In this document: positions 41,606-53,914 of the stretch, piece after piece
How positions within the stretch are numbered: position 1 is the stretch's first letter
How the letters are laid out: the number at the start of each line of letters is the position of its first letter
Origin: Phoronis australis
Taxonomy: Eukaryota; Phoronida; Phoronidae
Assembly: GCA_002633005.1 (NCBI GenBank)
Contig: NMRA01000384.1
Span: forward strand, 35,958 to 99,957
Direction: 5' to 3'
Length of the DNA: 64,000 bases
Program-made: the position numbers and the translations under genes
Notes under the pieces: model-generated
Databases searched by the model: none
What the model was told of the DNA's origin: nothing
What the model saw: only the letters and a program-made list of their open reading frames with translations

Positions 41606-44600
41606 GTAAGAAAATTGTTAGCTTTTCTTTGAAAGCTTTGGGTGTTTAGGAACCAATCAATCCTGCTACTAAAATCTCATGTTGAAGTTCTACATGACTT
41701 TTGTACACTTATTGATGTCGAAGCAGAGTTTTTGCTCACCTGATGAAAGGGTGCGTGTGCCTCCTGAGAGTTTTGTTTTCCAGAACACCCTCCCCCCTCC
41801 CCTGTTCACAACCAGTCCGAGGGACTATATGAGTTAGAAGTGATTCTAAACTTGAGATTCTTTTGACCTTTGGAGGGGAATTTTTGGAATTGATGAGGGG
41901 AATGGAGCCAGTGCTCGGAGGCATCGAGTGCTCGGCAATATGATGTCACAAATGATGAAGTTAATCATTCAATAAATTTCTGAGTGTAACATTGTCATTG
42001 TCGTAAAACCTCATTAATTTTGGAGAAAGTATAACTATGTAATCTTTTTCATTTTCAAATGGTCTTATTATTCTGTCGTGAATGCTGATAGCTACACAAA
42101 ATCTCGTCTGATACCAAACTATTTCATAAAATTTAAAACTGGATAAGCCTTGATTTGGTGCTGCTGTCTTTGTTAAAAAATAGGAAAAAATAGCATTTCA
42201 TATATACCTGCCATATTGCGCCCTAAAGTGACATAATTTTAGCTTGATTAACACAGGTTTAGATATAATCATCATATTGTCAAATTGTGTGGGAAACTTG
42301 TTATCAGTTGTTATGTGGCTGGGTGTGGTGGGTTGGGTTGTGGTTGACTGTAGAGCTGTGTTCCCCGTCATTTCTTTTTGTCTCCTGGTGCCAGTCCTGA
42401 TATTTTATTGGAGGTCGCTCACTTTTCAGACGTTTGAAGACTGTGCGTATGATTTTCTAAAATGAGACGTTTATAGCAACTTTTGTGAAGTTTCGCAAAT
42501 TTATGATGTTTAGTGTCATTCAGCTGTGGTAGAATTTCGAACATGGGTGTCGATATAGTGCTGTCATGTTGTATTTGTCAGTCAGAATGTGAAGAAGAGT
42601 TGGATGTTGTTATACAGACAGAAGATCCCATGTTTGAGCCCCTATCACATCAGAAACGTTTTCGATGTGTAATTTCTAACTCACGTGACGTGATCATGTA
42701 TGACTTGATACGATTATGTACGCTGTGCATGCTGTATATCGTACTCGTCTGTGGTCAGTTTATCACCCTCTCAAAGTTTTAAATTTTCACTTCGAGGCGT
42801 CCATTCTCGGCATATCGTCCACCCCGAATTTACGTGATTGAGACTTTCTTGAAAGTGCTCGTGTCGTCACCAGAATAAAACAAAATTTCAGGTGGTTTGG
42901 TACAAATTGTACCAGACGTGCACGGGCCTCTCACATGGACCCATTGCACTGATCACCAGGAGCCATGTTCATGCTTTTTTAATTTTTGGTTAAAACCGAG
43001 CTGAGGAGCCAGAGACCTGACTCAAAAGTCCAAACAGTGTGACCCAGTGGAACTCGAACTCACAACCTCGAGTAAAGACAGCGGGCATCTATCGCACTAG
43101 GCCACACTGACCCCTCTCTTCACAAGAACCAATCAGAATTGTAGCTCCAAAAAGTACGCAGCTCACACTCCTTTGAGAGACAATCTCGTCAGCGGAACTT
43201 TGTCTTATTTGGGGTGGAAAATACCTGGCGTGCGTGTCATGAACTCAAGATACCCACGAAGCACTATTGTTAAATAACCTCTGCGCATGTAAGATATGGA
43301 ACAGAGTTTTAGTCTAGTCTCAGAACTGCTTTGTACTGAGGGCGTCGTGAATTAGTTCTTTTGGCTCATGTGCATTCCAATATTGATGAATGCCTATGCA
43401 CAAATATGGTTAAAACATTCTCGTAACTGGCCAGCTCGTTATCTGCATGATTCTTGCATTGGAAAATTTAAAAGCATACATCAAAAAGCTATGCATGCAA
43501 TCACTCCATAAAGGATAATAGCCCTTTACTGTTCTCAATATTTTTGTTTAACTCTTCTAACACATGATATCCAACGTCAGTGTAACTTCCATGTGCCCCC
43601 CCCCCTCCCTCTCCCCCCTAAATCCGCCTATGTTTTTTCCTATTTTTCAAGTCGGCTTCAATGTTGGTTGACAGCTTCACCATGTAAACCATGCTACTAG
43701 CATGGTGGAACCTTGCCAAATCAAGACACCTATAGACAACTGAAATTTTATTGTCTCATTTTCCACTTATTTATGTAAATCTTTCCTACGGTACTTGTTT
43801 TTGCTAGAAACTTTGTCAAGATGAAATGTCTCTGTTCACCTTACCACAAAGGACAATGTCCTATGTGCCCCATAGCACTGCACAGTCAACCCACAAATGG
43901 CCAGTGTTGTATGGCATGAAGTGTGATAAACATGGTGCACTTGATATCAAGTGATAATGAGGGTATGGTGTTTTCACTAGGAAGTTTAATGGACTTTGTC
44001 CCTGCCTAATTCTTTTGGATGCTTTTTAATATTGGCGAGTATGGTATAAGTCTATTACCGCTGCTCATAAGTGCCCACCCCCTCCCCCACGCGCTTAAAC
44101 TTATTAGGAACCTGTATTTTCTGGTTACCTGTGGGTCGACTTTAAAATCCAGTGGTATAATTTTCTATGGTGAGTGGGAATTCCCCAAGTGCAGTGTTAC
44201 AGATATAGCAATGCCTGCTCATGTTTAGAAACTGCAGTAATTGAAACCAAAAGTATTCACTGTCAAAATGACCCAGACTTCCCAGATGTGAGGGCTTGAC
44301 GGAAGTGGACTTCATCATAAGAATAGTCTTTCCATGTGACCGAGAATGAAGGGGAAAGTTGGTCTAGAATGAGAATTTTGCCACCTTTATAGGTATATTG
44401 TCTGATTACTTTTGCCTTGTATTGTAGCGTATCAACAATAGATTTTATGATGTAGCTTTTCCAGAAACCCTTCTGATGGATTACTTCAGCGCCAGAAAGT
44501 TGAAAATGTGTCATTTTGATACACTTTCCTGTTTACTGTCTGAAACTGAACACTGGATAAACGTTGAATTGTTTGTGAGCAGCATGATTTGGTTTGAGGA

Positions 44601-47600
44601 AAGTAAGATAAAAATTTAACATAAAAGCTACAATAAAGGTGTTCTATTCAGGACAAAAATAATTCCTAAAATCGCATCTTTCATTCAAAAGCTTGCTATG
44701 TCATAGTGCTGAAAATTTCCAAAATTTTATCAATATCTTCTGTACCCTCATATGTCCATGCTGACAACACAAAAAATCGTTCAATCCAAGTTGTTTTTTG
44801 TTGAGGCATTTTACGAAATTGAATTCCAATTGTAGGTCATACTGTGTCCCATACTTGAGACTTATTGCAAGTTCAAAACACGTTGGAGTTCACAATAACA
44901 TCACTAAGTTTATACGTGATTAATCGGGAGCATGATAGAGAGAAAAACAACTTAGAGCGTGAAGGTGGCATGTGCTTACTCTAATTATCCTATTATGTGC
45001 AGTAACCATGACGTCAGGGTAAATAGCCAACCTCCCACATTTACGCTTTAGATTCATTTAGATACAGGTAGCCGGCTCATTCATATCGGTATTATTAAAC
45101 CTGCCATGTCTGCTGAAGACGCATTATATCAGGTGAGTGTTCAAGCACTTGTGAAGGCTCTCAGAGATCGACGAGGTTGTGTGCCCCTTGTTTGTCCATT
45201 TTCGAACCACTGCTCAGCTGGTCCACATTCCACACCGTGTATTTGCACGTGCAATATTAGTTAAATACTCCTTGTAGCACTCTTTAGTAATTATAGTGCG
45301 CGCAATAAGGTCATGTGCCATAGTACCTTATCGACAAGTCTTTACATTTAGCAATAAGGTCATGTGCCATAGTACCTTATGGACAAGTCTGTACATTTAG
45401 CAATAAGGTCATGTGCCATAGTACCTTGTGGACAAGTCTGTACATTTAGCGATAAGGTCATGTGCCATAGTACCTTATGGACAAGTCTTTACATTTAGCA
45501 ATAAGGGCATGTGCCATAGTACCTTATGGACAAGTCTTTACATTTAGCAATAAGGTCATGTGCCATAGTACCTTATGGACAAGTCTTTACATTTAGCAAT
45601 AAGGTCATGTGCCATAGTACCTTATGGACAAGTCTGTACATTTAGCGATAAGGTCATGTGCCATAGTACCTTGTGGACAAGTCTGTACATTTACCGATAA
45701 GGTCATGTGCCATAGTACCTTATGGACAAGTCTTTACATTTAGCAATAAGGTCATGTGCCATAGTACCTTATGGACAAGTCTTTACATTTAGCAAAATAT
45801 CTATAAAGGTATAGATTTTAGTGAAAGTATTTTCTGAAAGTAGGAGCTTTAAAATTTAAGTTTTTACCTTATACCAAACGGCAACCACTTGGGTATCGTA
45901 AAATTTAGTGAAGAAGAAACTTTTAAGCTACATTCATATCGAAGCGACATCAATAACATGACTTTATTTTGTTGGGTGTTAATATCTAAAATAAAATCTC
46001 AAAAAATGTGGTTACAGTTTTCTAAATGCTCTCTTTGTTTTTGTTTTATGCAACTTATGAATTAATTTATAAAAGCCGTAAAGTCTTAATTTTTGTAGCC
46101 CGTGAGTGGTTGTTCAACTTGCATACAGTCTTCAAAAGTTCTTGAAGGTAAACGCTATTCTCAGTTACCAAACAAATAAAGCGTACTCGAAACTGAACAA
46201 ATAATATTGTACTTTAATGTCTACTGTATGTTCGGATGTATTATAAGACTGCAATTCACTAGGGTAGGGTACTTACCAGCGTACCCCAGCTATGGCCATC
46301 CAGGTGAAAGTTTTACAAAAACATTTCATGTGCATAAGTATGCACGATACTACGATTTCCAGGACATTAATTATAAGTTAGTTTTTGACAGGAACTCCTG
46401 CTTTATTGCCCGTTTGAATAATAATATCACAATATAAACTGTGAGATGTGAGTAGTCAGGATGGATGCTGGTAATAAGGTTGTTTTTCCAGTGCGGTATT
46501 GGTGAGTTATTGTCTGAACTTGTGAAGTGTCTACTATTAGATAGATAATGGTAGGAATGCAGGTGTTACATTTCAAATGAAAAGAAGTTACCTAGGGAAC
46601 ACTTGAAGTCAGGATGTAATGTTACAATATTGGCAGAATACCAACAAGCCTTTGTCATTGTTAACACCAAGGGCGTTTAAATTTTAAAAAATCTTGCTCA
46701 TTTGTGACACTCTTTTTTCGTTGCCATGCAGTGTCTCCACCTGTCTGTAATATGGTATTTTATTACAGCACGATATGACAAGCATGGATCCACACGCAGG
46801 TCACAACATGATGACGATGGACCCACATGCGGGTCATAATATGGGAACTGGCACAGTCGACCCCCACGCGGGTCACAATATGGCCACCGGTACAGCTGAT
46901 CCTCATGCGGGTCATAATATGGGCTCAAGCCCTCATATGATGATGATGGTAGGTGTTCAGTGTGGATGGAACAAATTCCATCCATCCCATATTCCTCTTA
47001 ATAAGTGTTGGTTAAACACACGACACTTCATTGAATGCGTTTAACCCATTCTGTATAACCGAAAAGTTGCTCCCGAAGTACAGCCAGTTCAACTTAATAA
47101 GTGTCTATAACAATCTCATTCTTCCAGGATGACACCTGGTGGAGAGAAATCGAACTGATGGTGACTTGTCAATGTAATCGTCCATCAGTTGAACCGTGTC
47201 AAATTTTTTCCTCGGTTTGATCTTGCATATTTTTGATCTTCCAAAATCATGGGTTGTCTTGCTTAAATGTCGATGTAGATGTCAAGTATGACTTTGTGTA
47301 CATTGACACTTGAGCAACGTGATCCAACATAAGTATTCAAGAAATTATGTGTCTTAAAGGTCACCTTGTGCTCTATCTTTCAGATGTATTTCCACACAAT
47401 GCTTGGTGATACAGTGCTATTCAAAGGCGTTGTGGTGAAGGAGCCATGGCGTAAGTTTAAAGCGCCGTTTCCTACATGCTGCGGTCAAAACATGAAAATC
47501 ATGAAGTTAGCCAATTAACGTATAAACTGGCCTCAACTTTTTCCCTGTTAAGATCAAAATTGATTTCTATCCTCAAAAGAAATTTAGAAACATCCTGTGA

Positions 47601-50600
47601 TGGTTTGAACCAGCCTAGTTCTTGAACTGTTAATCAACCTTGTCAAAATTGGTGACATGTTGATGCTATTTTCTACTTGACAATATCCAGCTGCTGTAGT
47701 CTGTTTGGAGACGCAAAGCATTTCCTGTCGTGTTGTGTAAAAGTTTAAGGCAAATTCTGTTTTGAATAAGCCAACTTTTTTTGGGCAGGATTATTATAGC
47801 GAAAATGTCCCATTATAATTACAGACCAACTTTTGACAGTAATTTCAGAATATTTTTATCAAAATTCAAAATATATGTCTGAATATTCTTACTTAGTGAA
47901 TTCATGTTGAAACGATTGCTGTAAAAATTCATCTGTTTGAGACACATCACTTCAGGAAAGTGAAATTTTATGTTGTCAGCAGTCGCCTACTTTTGAGTTC
48001 ATTGTTTGTACTGTGCAGCTTTCACTTGTTCAAAGTCTGAAGGTGTCGATATTTTGTACTACTGTACTGCGACTGTATTTATTTCTCTCAAACTTAGTTA
48101 TCATTTGGTCAATACTCCGTGTTTGTAATCCCTTATCTTGGGAAGAAGCAGGTTGACATTTCGAAACTCAATATTCAGAAGTCCACACATGCAGAGCTGT
48201 GCTCTGTAAGCACAAGAATCTTGTGAAAGAAGCTTGTGTGGTCACGTGCTTTGATTGTAATACATGGCGACATCCCGCAAATTATTGCTTGATGTTGCAT
48301 ATTCGCTAGAACTTTCGCTAGGATATGCATCTACGGAACACACATCAGGTTTAAAAAATGTACATTGTTTAATATGTTTCGACATAACCACATTGTCACC
48401 ATCTTTTGAGTGACGTTTGCCTAGGAACCCCTTATTTAAATTTTGTGATTAATTTGCCAAATATAAAATTAATATCACCTCTTCGTGAAACATGATGTTG
48501 AACATTTTTTAATGTTTCTGAAAACACATTTTGTGGCAAAAAATGGTCCAACTAATTACTAATCCGTATCCAATCATTGCTTGTTGTAATGTATGGGTGT
48601 AGCAATGCATTGTGGGTAGGTCATTACTTCCAGCAGGGTATGGCATGAGCAGAAAGGTCATCTTGTGCTCATGCTGATCAGAGGTGGACGGATCTTTTTA
48701 TAAGGGAATGAGGAGCCACAAAAGTAGGAAGGACGTAGGAGAAATGGGAAGTTTCTGGTTGTCATGGGAAGGACAGGGCAGGGAAAGTAGCGCAGTTGTG
48801 TTTATTGCCAAACCATTGAAAGTTGCTCTGAAGTGGGCATTGTCAGCAACTCCGCAGTAACTGTGTTGAATTTTGGTCGAACCATACATTTTCAGGCACT
48901 GAATTATGTTTTATGTGAAGTTTAATTTTCTGTCTTTTTGTGCAATTGTAGCACTGTTACAGCACAGTGGGTGTTATTTGCGCATTTTATGCGCGACAGG
49001 ACATTGACGGTCGGTATCATTAAGCTCGCAATTAACATTATCCGATAAATCACTGTCATATTGTGGTAACAAGGCAAATATAGTAACTGGAGGATCGTTT
49101 TGGTGAAAAAATTAAGAAATCGCCCATCCTCTCCATTTCTCATCTGTCGTTCCCGTTTTTGAGTCAGTCTGTTTTGGAGGTGCACCCTCAACTTTCTCAA
49201 GCAGAGAAGTGGTTTCTAAAGGAACATCATGAGACTAATTGGACCGTAGGTGGCCTAAGTCAAAAGTTTTTTTTTTGATAAGTGGCATGGGTTTATCGTC
49301 TCAAGTATAATTCATTTTTATTTTGAGAAAAAGTATTTACTCAAAAGTAGGCCTTTTCCAACAGCTTGGGCTCCTATTGTACATTTTTCCAAATACTGAA
49401 AAGTTCACCAAAAGGTGTTTGTTGGCAGGTAGATCGTTCAAATTGAGGTTGCAACGAATTACAGCCCTTCAAGTATTAGTTTAACTACACAATTTTCGCC
49501 TGATATGCTCGCTGGGGATTCAGAAAAATTTCCTTATTCACGCCCATGCTACACAGTTGTCAGAAATAATCAACCTTTGTGTTGACATTTTGTACACTAC
49601 AGCAAAATTAAGACACAATTTGGCAGACAAGTGATGAAGTCAGTACTTAATCATTTCTAAGTTCCATATCATAGCTACTGTCATACAATGTTTTAGAAAT
49701 TGTGGCCATTCACACCAATGTTAGTATTTAAAATGAAAAATATCAATTTTGTCCAAAATTTTTGACATTTTACCATTATAGTTTTTCATTATTTGCAGAA
49801 ATGGCTGTAGCCTGCATCATCCTTATCATTGTGGCAGCACTGTATGAAGGTCTAAAGGTGTTCCGTGAGCAGTTACTACGGCGACAGGTACTCAACGTGC
49901 GTCACCAGTCGCATACGCTCAGCACCTCATACTCACAGGAAGTTATGGTCACCGAGACTCATCATACTGCGAGGTTCGTGTTGTAGCTGCCTCGCACGTG
50001 GTTCTCAATAATACCACGTGACAAGGTTGAGACTAGAGCCAGTATGCTATAGGTTCTTAGGCTTGTCATTATCATCATTTTCAAATCGTGCGTATAGAAT
50101 CCTCTCCGTCAGAACTATCTTTCGTCATTTGGCTGCAGTACTCTCAAAACCTGTTTTTCTCTCCTTGTAGATGAATTCCTAAAAACATTTTTGTCTCAAG
50201 ATTTCTATGAAACAGCATACATGGGCCACAAACGTCTGCTAATCAAATATTTTTTTGACTTTTGAAAATGATGACTATTAACAATCAGTTGTTTACAAAA
50301 TTTAATCAGAATCCATGACTGTCTTTAGCTGCACATTTAGTCAAGAAGACTTATTCAGATGCAAAAATCTCACTGCAGCACCTGTCTCAATTTTTCAACC
50401 CCATTAAAATGGGAGCCTACCTGCGTACACCTCTTCACAGGAAGCGTTAAGCTGCAAGTAGTATGTACATTGTGGGCCGCGCAAATGTCAAATCCTCGTT
50501 GGGGCAGATGGCTCCTCTTGACGGAATCTTCTGGATACATGCAGGTTACTGTGTAGAAGATGCCAGATGGAGCTGCTGTCCCAGTAAAAACTTCACCAAT

Positions 50601-52571
50601 TTGTGACAAAACTAATTGCCAAAATTGATTTCCTTTTCAAAATCTTCTGACATAGTAGTGAATACCCACAATTTTTCAGAATCATTGTCAGAGGTATAAA
50701 TCTCTAAATTATATAGAAAAGCAATTTATTTGGTGGTATTTGTCTTTTACGTAAAAATGAATTAATAAAAGTTCACTCATTTGCTGTATTGTGTCTTAAA
50801 TTGGTGACATTTTGCTGTAATTTTCAAGTCCTTAAGAAAAAAATTCAGTAATTTACATTGTTCACTTGACTTGCATACAAGATCGTAACAGCAATGCATG
50901 TCGCAAAAGCAAGTGTGCATAATGGAATTCACAAAAATGAGATTATGTAAAATGTTGTAGAAATGAACTCGCTTTAACATGTAAGGGGTTCGATGGCCCA
51001 CAAGTGTATTGTGGTATTGTGATTAGTTGGTCTTCTTATTGCTTAAAACTTGGCAGCAGCTAATCAGTTTTGCTATGAATCCTCCTACCGTCACAAAACA
51101 ACTAGTTTTTTTATTTAGACAATAATTATAGAATTTGTCTTGAAGTGCTTCTTATTTAGATGACAACCTTGTGCATATTCATATTGTTGAACATTGATTA
51201 TGACATTATGAAGGTGTTGTAGCCACTTCAACATAATGACGATGTCTTACCCGTCTTCTGTCGTTATGAATAAATTATAGCAGATTTAACGTATTCACAT
51301 TATCGGACGGTCATTATGACAATTTGTTGAATACTTGTCTTATAGCTGCTCCAAAATAATCATAGTCAATTGGTTTAATCATTTTCTGACATTTTGAATA
51401 TGTTATAGCAAGTTTAGTATATTCGTGTAGTCGGACAGAAATTGCGGCATTACTATTTTCATTATGTCAGTTATTGATTTTTATGCGCCCACATATTTAT
51501 ATGTGGACGCATTATGCCGTCATCTCTGTCCGTCCGTCCGNNNNNNNNNNNNNNNNNNNNNNNNNNNNNNNNNNNNNNNNNNNNNNNNNNNNNNNNNNNN
51601 NNNNNNNNNNNNNNNNNNNNNNNNNNNNNNNNNNNNNNNNNNNNNNNNNNNNNNNNNNNNNNNNNNNNNNNNNNNNNNNNNNNNNNNNNNNNNNNNNNNN
51701 NNNNNNNNNNNNNNNNNNNNNNNNNNNNNNNNNNNNNNNNNNNNNNNNNNNNNNNNNNNNNNNNNNNNNNNNNNNNNNNNNNNNNNNNNNNNNNNNNNNN
51801 NNNNNNNNNNNNNNNNNNNNNNNNNNNNNNNNNNNNNNNNNNNNNNNNNNNNNNNNNNNNNNNNNNNNNNNNNNNNNNNNNNNNNNNNNNNNNNNNNNNN
51901 NNNNNNNNNNNNNNNNNNNNNNNNNNNNNNNNNNNNNNNNNNNNNNNNNNNNNNNNNNNNNNNNNNNNNNNNNNNNNNNNNNNNNNNNNNNNNNNNNNNN
52001 NNNNNNNNNNNNNNNNNNNNNNNNNNNNNNNNNNNNNNNNNNNNNNNNNNNNNNNNNNNNNNNNNNNNNNNNNNNNNNNNNNNGTATGTTGGTAAATTTG
52101 TTTTTAATTCTATGTTTCTGTGGTGCTTTAAGCAACTGGTGTATAGGATGTGCTTGTATTATGAAGATTACTCACATTTTGCCCCTAGCCTATTGAGGAG
52201 ACAATGACCATGCCTTTCCATTTTGCAAAGTATGCCCTCTACTGGCCACTTTATGGTACCAATAAACAACCCTAGAAGGATACCGTATGCGGTGCAATTG
52301 TGGGCGCATTTCAACGCTCCGCGTTGCTCTTGTGTTTATTGCTATGCAACAACCTGCCTTTTTTTTCAGAGCGCGCATGTGCAGTGGCGGCCATTTCCTG
52401 CAGACTTTCCTTCACATGGTCCAGGTGTTCGTCAGTTACTTACTCATGCTGGTTTTCATGACGTATAACGTCTATCTGTGTCTGGCAGTCGTCATAGGTG
52501 CCGGCATCGGATACTTTATATTTGGCTGGAAGAAGTCGATCGTTGTTGATGTAAACGAACATTGCCATTGA
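41591..52571 (+). CDS. SLC31A1: High-affinity copper importer CTR1, whole gene, 5 coding exons
   Basis: Plasma-membrane copper transporter that trimerises to pass Cu(I). Exons 41591-41605, 46769-46948, 47384-47450, 49799-49973 and 52370-52571 join in phase to 212 residues (human CTR1 has 190). The N-terminus is Met/His-rich with four DPHAGHNM repeats and a run of five Met at the TM1 edge. TM1 is about residues 89-108, followed by YEGLK; TM2 has the copper-gate MLVFM (Met172, Met176); TM3 has GAGIG (Gly189, Gly193) packing; the end is EHCH, the Cu-relay tail of CTR1. The tail and long N-terminus make it CTR1 rather than SLC31A2. The weakest joint is the exon 4 donor GAG|GTTCGT. A 543-base gap lies in the last intron. 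Confidence 0.95.
42905..43116 (-). mobile_element. tRNA-derived SINE, minus strand
   Basis: Minus-strand A-box TGGCCTAGTGCGATAG and B-box GAGTTCGAGTTCC, then CTGGGTCACACTG, CTCAGCTCGGTTTTAACC and GTGCAATGGGTCC. Order and sequence match the 17.7-kb and 20.3-kb copies. Confidence 0.7.
45302..45791. repeat. 49-bp satellite, ten units
   Basis: Ten head-to-tail units of 49 bp built on GCAATAAGGTCATGTGCCAT and AGTACCTTATGGACAAGTCT. Each unit includes ATAAGGT and its reverse complement ACCTTAT 13 bases apart; two units have ACCTTGT instead. Confidence 0.95.
46769..46948 (+). CDS. SLC31A1: SLC31A1 exon 2, four DPHAGHNM copper-binding repeats
   Basis: Sixty codons: HDMTSM, then DPHAGHNM four times separated by MTM, GTGTV and ATGTA-type spacers, ending SSPHMMMM. 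The extracellular Met/His motifs collect copper for the pore. Acceptor TTACAG, donor ATG|GTAGGT. Confidence 0.93.
47384..47450 (+). CDS. SLC31A1: SLC31A1 exon 3, pre-TM1
   Basis: Encodes [20 protein letters not shown] then PW, aligning with the FYFGF..ELLFSGLV segment of CTR1. Acceptor TTTCAG, donor GGC|GTAAGT, phase 1. Confidence 0.92.
47451..49798. other. SLC31A1 intron between exons 3 and 4
   Basis: No repeat or gene recognised with confidence. Confidence 0.55.
49799..49973 (+). CDS. SLC31A1: SLC31A1 exon 4, TM1 and cytoplasmic loop
   Basis: TM1 is [19 protein letters not shown], then the basic loop [18 protein letters not shown] and VTETHHTA. The donor GAG|GTTCGT is non-consensus, but its phase fits exon 5; reading on would stop after five codons. 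Confidence 0.9.
51478..51540 (-). mobile_element. Hairpin end of the repeat element, copy 2, truncated by a gap
   Basis: TTTTATGCGCCCACATATTT then ATATGTGGACGCAT, CATCTCTGTCCGTCC: the reverse complement of 8085-8149. It runs into N, so the rest is unseen. Confidence 0.75.
51541..52083. other. Assembly gap (543 N)
   Basis: Unresolved bases inside the last SLC31A1 intron, starting inside the repeat element. ORFs drawn across it are meaningless. Confidence 0.99.
52370..52571 (+). CDS. SLC31A1: SLC31A1 exon 5, TM2, TM3 and HCH tail
   Basis: Contains [20 protein letters not shown] then [11 protein letters not shown] (TM2, MxxxM) and [20 protein letters not shown] then EHCH and TGA. Acceptor TTTTTTCAG. 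Near-identical in pattern to vertebrate CTR1. Confidence 0.96.
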
Positions 52572-52777
52572 GGCTGGCTGGTGGGGAAAAAGGATTGTCG
52601 TTTTTGTATGGCTGATGTCGTTAATGCTGGCAGGAATATCGACCAATGAGAAAAAGATGATTATTTTGACGTGTATTGAAACCCTGTTGATATTTTTGTG
52701 ACAGCTTTGTAACATTCTGTGAATTGTGATTTGAAGAGAGAACCACCGGTATATGAAACAAGAAAATGAGATAAGGT

Positions 52778-52783
52778 ATTAAA
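52778..52783 (+). terminator. Possible SLC31A1 polyadenylation signal (ATTAAA)
   Basis: ATTAAA about 210 bp after the stop; a second ATTAAA follows some 20 bp later. Weak evidence. Confidence 0.3.
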
Positions 52784-53159
52784 ATCAAGAGTTTTAATTA
52801 ATTAAAGAAATATTTTTATAACATTTTTGCTCTTCTAGCATTTAAAGTGCTGTCTCCACCTACATTTTGTGTAACTCGGTAATCTATCAATAATTTGTAT
52901 TAGCTTATGTCTTTCATGACGTCTGCTCAACACTATACTCTCTAACCCAGTATCTGCCACATGTTGGTAGAAGTAAGGTAGTCTAGTCTTAGCCATGATG
53001 CGTAGAGTTGATTGCAATCATGGTCTCGGTGTGCAGTTCTCTGAATTCAAGTTTATCGTAAACATACGGTCCTGTTCTGAGCAGCAAGTATGTATTATCG
53101 TGCCGAGAGTAGATACCCTTTAGAGTCGTTTGGTCTCGTCACATGACTCAGTAGTTATG

Positions 53160-53260
53160 AGTCTGAAAAGACTGTTGTACCAACCGCGGCTTAAACGCGG
53201 GACCTTCTGTGATCTATGTAGACGCTCTAGTCCACTGAGCCATCGAGCCCACCAGTTGAA
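53160..53260 (-). mobile_element. tRNA-derived SINE head, minus strand
   Basis: Minus strand GGGCTCGATGGCTCAGTGGA then CTAGAGCGTC (A-box) and GGTCCCGCGTTTAAGCC (B-box-like). The tRNA fold is damaged and no clear tail is seen. Confidence 0.55.
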
Positions 53261-53914
53261 CACAGAAATCAGCATGACATACTCTCTTTCTTCACTTGTC
53301 GCTCTGTTACCTAGAAATCACACTAACTTAGAACAATACGAATTGCACATTTATCTTTATTCATTTTAAATGCTTCGAACGTTGCTGTGAACGTCCATAA
53401 GTTTTCCAAACATCACCTGATGGCATTTAAGGTGCTAATGTCGATAATGAAGCATTTATTTGGTGCTGTTTATCTTAGATGAAAAAATTTCACTTGTCGG
53501 ACACATTTTGTCTTAATTTGGCAAGGTTTTACACATATATGTGGTAATCATAGGTCATATCTTTAGAAGAATACATCAATTTAATCTGCCATTGTTACAT
53601 TTAAGAGCTGCCATCATGGGGAAAAATAATTACTGGAAGGGGATTTTTCAACTTCCATTCAGTGTGTAATTCTTTGGCCACTGACACTAACAGTTCATTC
53701 CATTGTGATCTTGTACAACAGGCTCTCGTGCTCTCTTCTGTTGGTGTTAGACTTATTTGATATTCTATCCTTTACAAAATCGTGGAGAAGGTTTAGTTAG
53801 ACGTACCGTATGCATCCGCTGTTTGTAAGTACCTATCAGAGCTGTGTTCAGTTGACCCGAGACGGGCATGCATCTGCGGTGAGAAATGGAATGGAAACGG
53901 TAATTTTTTTCCCA

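Larger units (their letters stand above)
41606..46768. other. SLC31A1 first intron after the start exon
   Basis: Holds a tRNA-SINE (42905-43116), the 49-bp satellite (45302-45791) and a dispersed AT-rich repeat near 44650-44880. ORFs at 42513-42782 and 44263-44514 are not recognised and look spurious. Confidence 0.55.
49974..52369. other. SLC31A1 last intron
   Basis: Contains a dispersed AT-rich repeat near 50600-50850, the reversed hairpin-ended element at 51478 and the 543-base gap. Confidence 0.55.

Noticed and set aside
45302-45791. CRISPR-like array
   Set aside because: The units are head-to-tail with no unique spacers, and the host is an animal; it is a satellite.
51464-52207. Long ORFs of 193-247 codons on both strands
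   Set aside because: They consist almost wholly of N; the same applies to the ORFs over 7565-7981.
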